From contig JAGCLR010000343.1 in the NCBI GenBank assembly GCA_017646885.1, forward strand, positions 1-5,665: DNA of 5,665 nucleotides. The letters run 5' to 3'. This document shows, one piece after another, positions 5,351 through 5,665 of the stretch. Source of the DNA: Methanobrevibacter sp. (GTDB lineage: Archaea > Methanobacteriota > Methanobacteria > Methanobacteriales > Methanobacteriaceae). The translations under genes were made by a program, and so were the position numbers. The notes under the pieces are model-generated. The model worked only from the letters and a program-made list of their open reading frames with translations. It was not told where the DNA came from and searched no databases. Numbering within the stretch: the first letter of the stretch is position 1; every line of letters starts with the position of its first letter.

Positions 5351-5665
5351 ATCAAAAGAGATTATTGAAGAGGCCATTTCACAAGGGAAATGGACTTGGC
5401 TGGAAATAGATGACAATTCAGATTCACTTTATCTTGAATTTGAGAATCTCAAATTGTCCTCTAGACCTATTATAGACAATTCATATAGGGGAGAATTAGC
5501 TATTCGCTTTGGCCAGAACATTTATTTGGGCTTGTTTTTCAATGAAAAGAAAGATCTTGATTTCTTAAGATTCGATGAGGATTATCTGAATCAATTGCTG
5601 AATACCAATGAGCATCTTTCTTTAAGATATCCCTATTTCTATCAGGAATTTTCAAAAAAAGTCAA
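5340..5665 (+). CDS. Unrecognised small acidic protein, C-terminus cut by the window edge
   Basis: An open frame starts at ATG 5340 and continues to the edge with 108 whole codons and no stop. GTGA (5331-5334) lies 5 bases before the ATG, inside the end of the DUF6891-like gene, and the two coding regions overlap by 11 bases. The protein begins with a short helix (RSKEIIEEAISQGKW), followed by alternating strands (WTWLEID, SLYLEFENLKL) and the notable GELAIRFGQNIYLGLFFN (51-68), then DLDFLRF (72-78). No membrane segment or signal peptide is visible. I do not recognise the family. The helix-plus-sheet style and size recall small immunity-like proteins, but this is impression only. Confidence 0.75.
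   Translation, partial: MNNRSKEIIEEAISQGKWTWLEIDDNSDSLYLEFENLKLSSRPIIDNSYRGELAIRFGQNIYLGLFFNEKKDLDFLRFDEDYLNQLLNTNEHLSLRYPYFYQEFSKKV

Overview
The window looks like chromosomal DNA of a methanogenic archaeon of the Methanobacteriales, most likely Methanobrevibacter or a close relative. The evidence is the very AT-rich composition, Shine-Dalgarno sites built on GGTG(A) or GAGGT, T-tract terminators of archaeal type, and an LL-diaminopimelate aminotransferase (DapL) of the kind found in these organisms. The genus is inferred, not demonstrated.

Layout. Bases 1-45 hold the last 14 codons of a + strand gene, which ends inside an intrinsic-type hairpin terminator. Bases 46-314 are non-coding. They separate this gene from a convergent - strand gene and carry two further hairpins and T/A tracts that can end transcription on both strands. 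Bases 315-2198 (- strand) encode a 627-residue protein with one N-terminal membrane anchor, a very long Glu/Ala/Lys-rich linker and a compact basic C-terminal domain. A 471-base divergent intergenic region (2199-2669) follows. It contains two tandem TATA-like boxes for the - strand gene and a cluster of inverted and direct repeats. dapL lies at 2670-3902 (+).

Downstream of dapL, on the same strand, are three small acidic genes. The first resembles the DUF6882 family (3956-4636). The second resembles the DUF6891 family (4721-5350). The third is unrecognised, overlaps the second by 11 bases and runs off the window (5340-5665). T-tracts of archaeal terminator type separate dapL from the first small gene and the first from the second, so dapL is probably not strictly co-transcribed with them. 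The second and third small genes look translationally coupled.

How the genes fit together. dapL is a housekeeping gene for lysine and, indirectly, cell-wall peptide supply. The membrane-anchored linker protein could be an envelope or cytoskeletal scaffold, but nothing in the sequence proves this. The three small proteins form an accessory-looking cluster of unknown function and, with the linker protein, are the most likely place for undescribed biology. No CRISPR array, tRNA, rRNA, transposase or integrase was seen.
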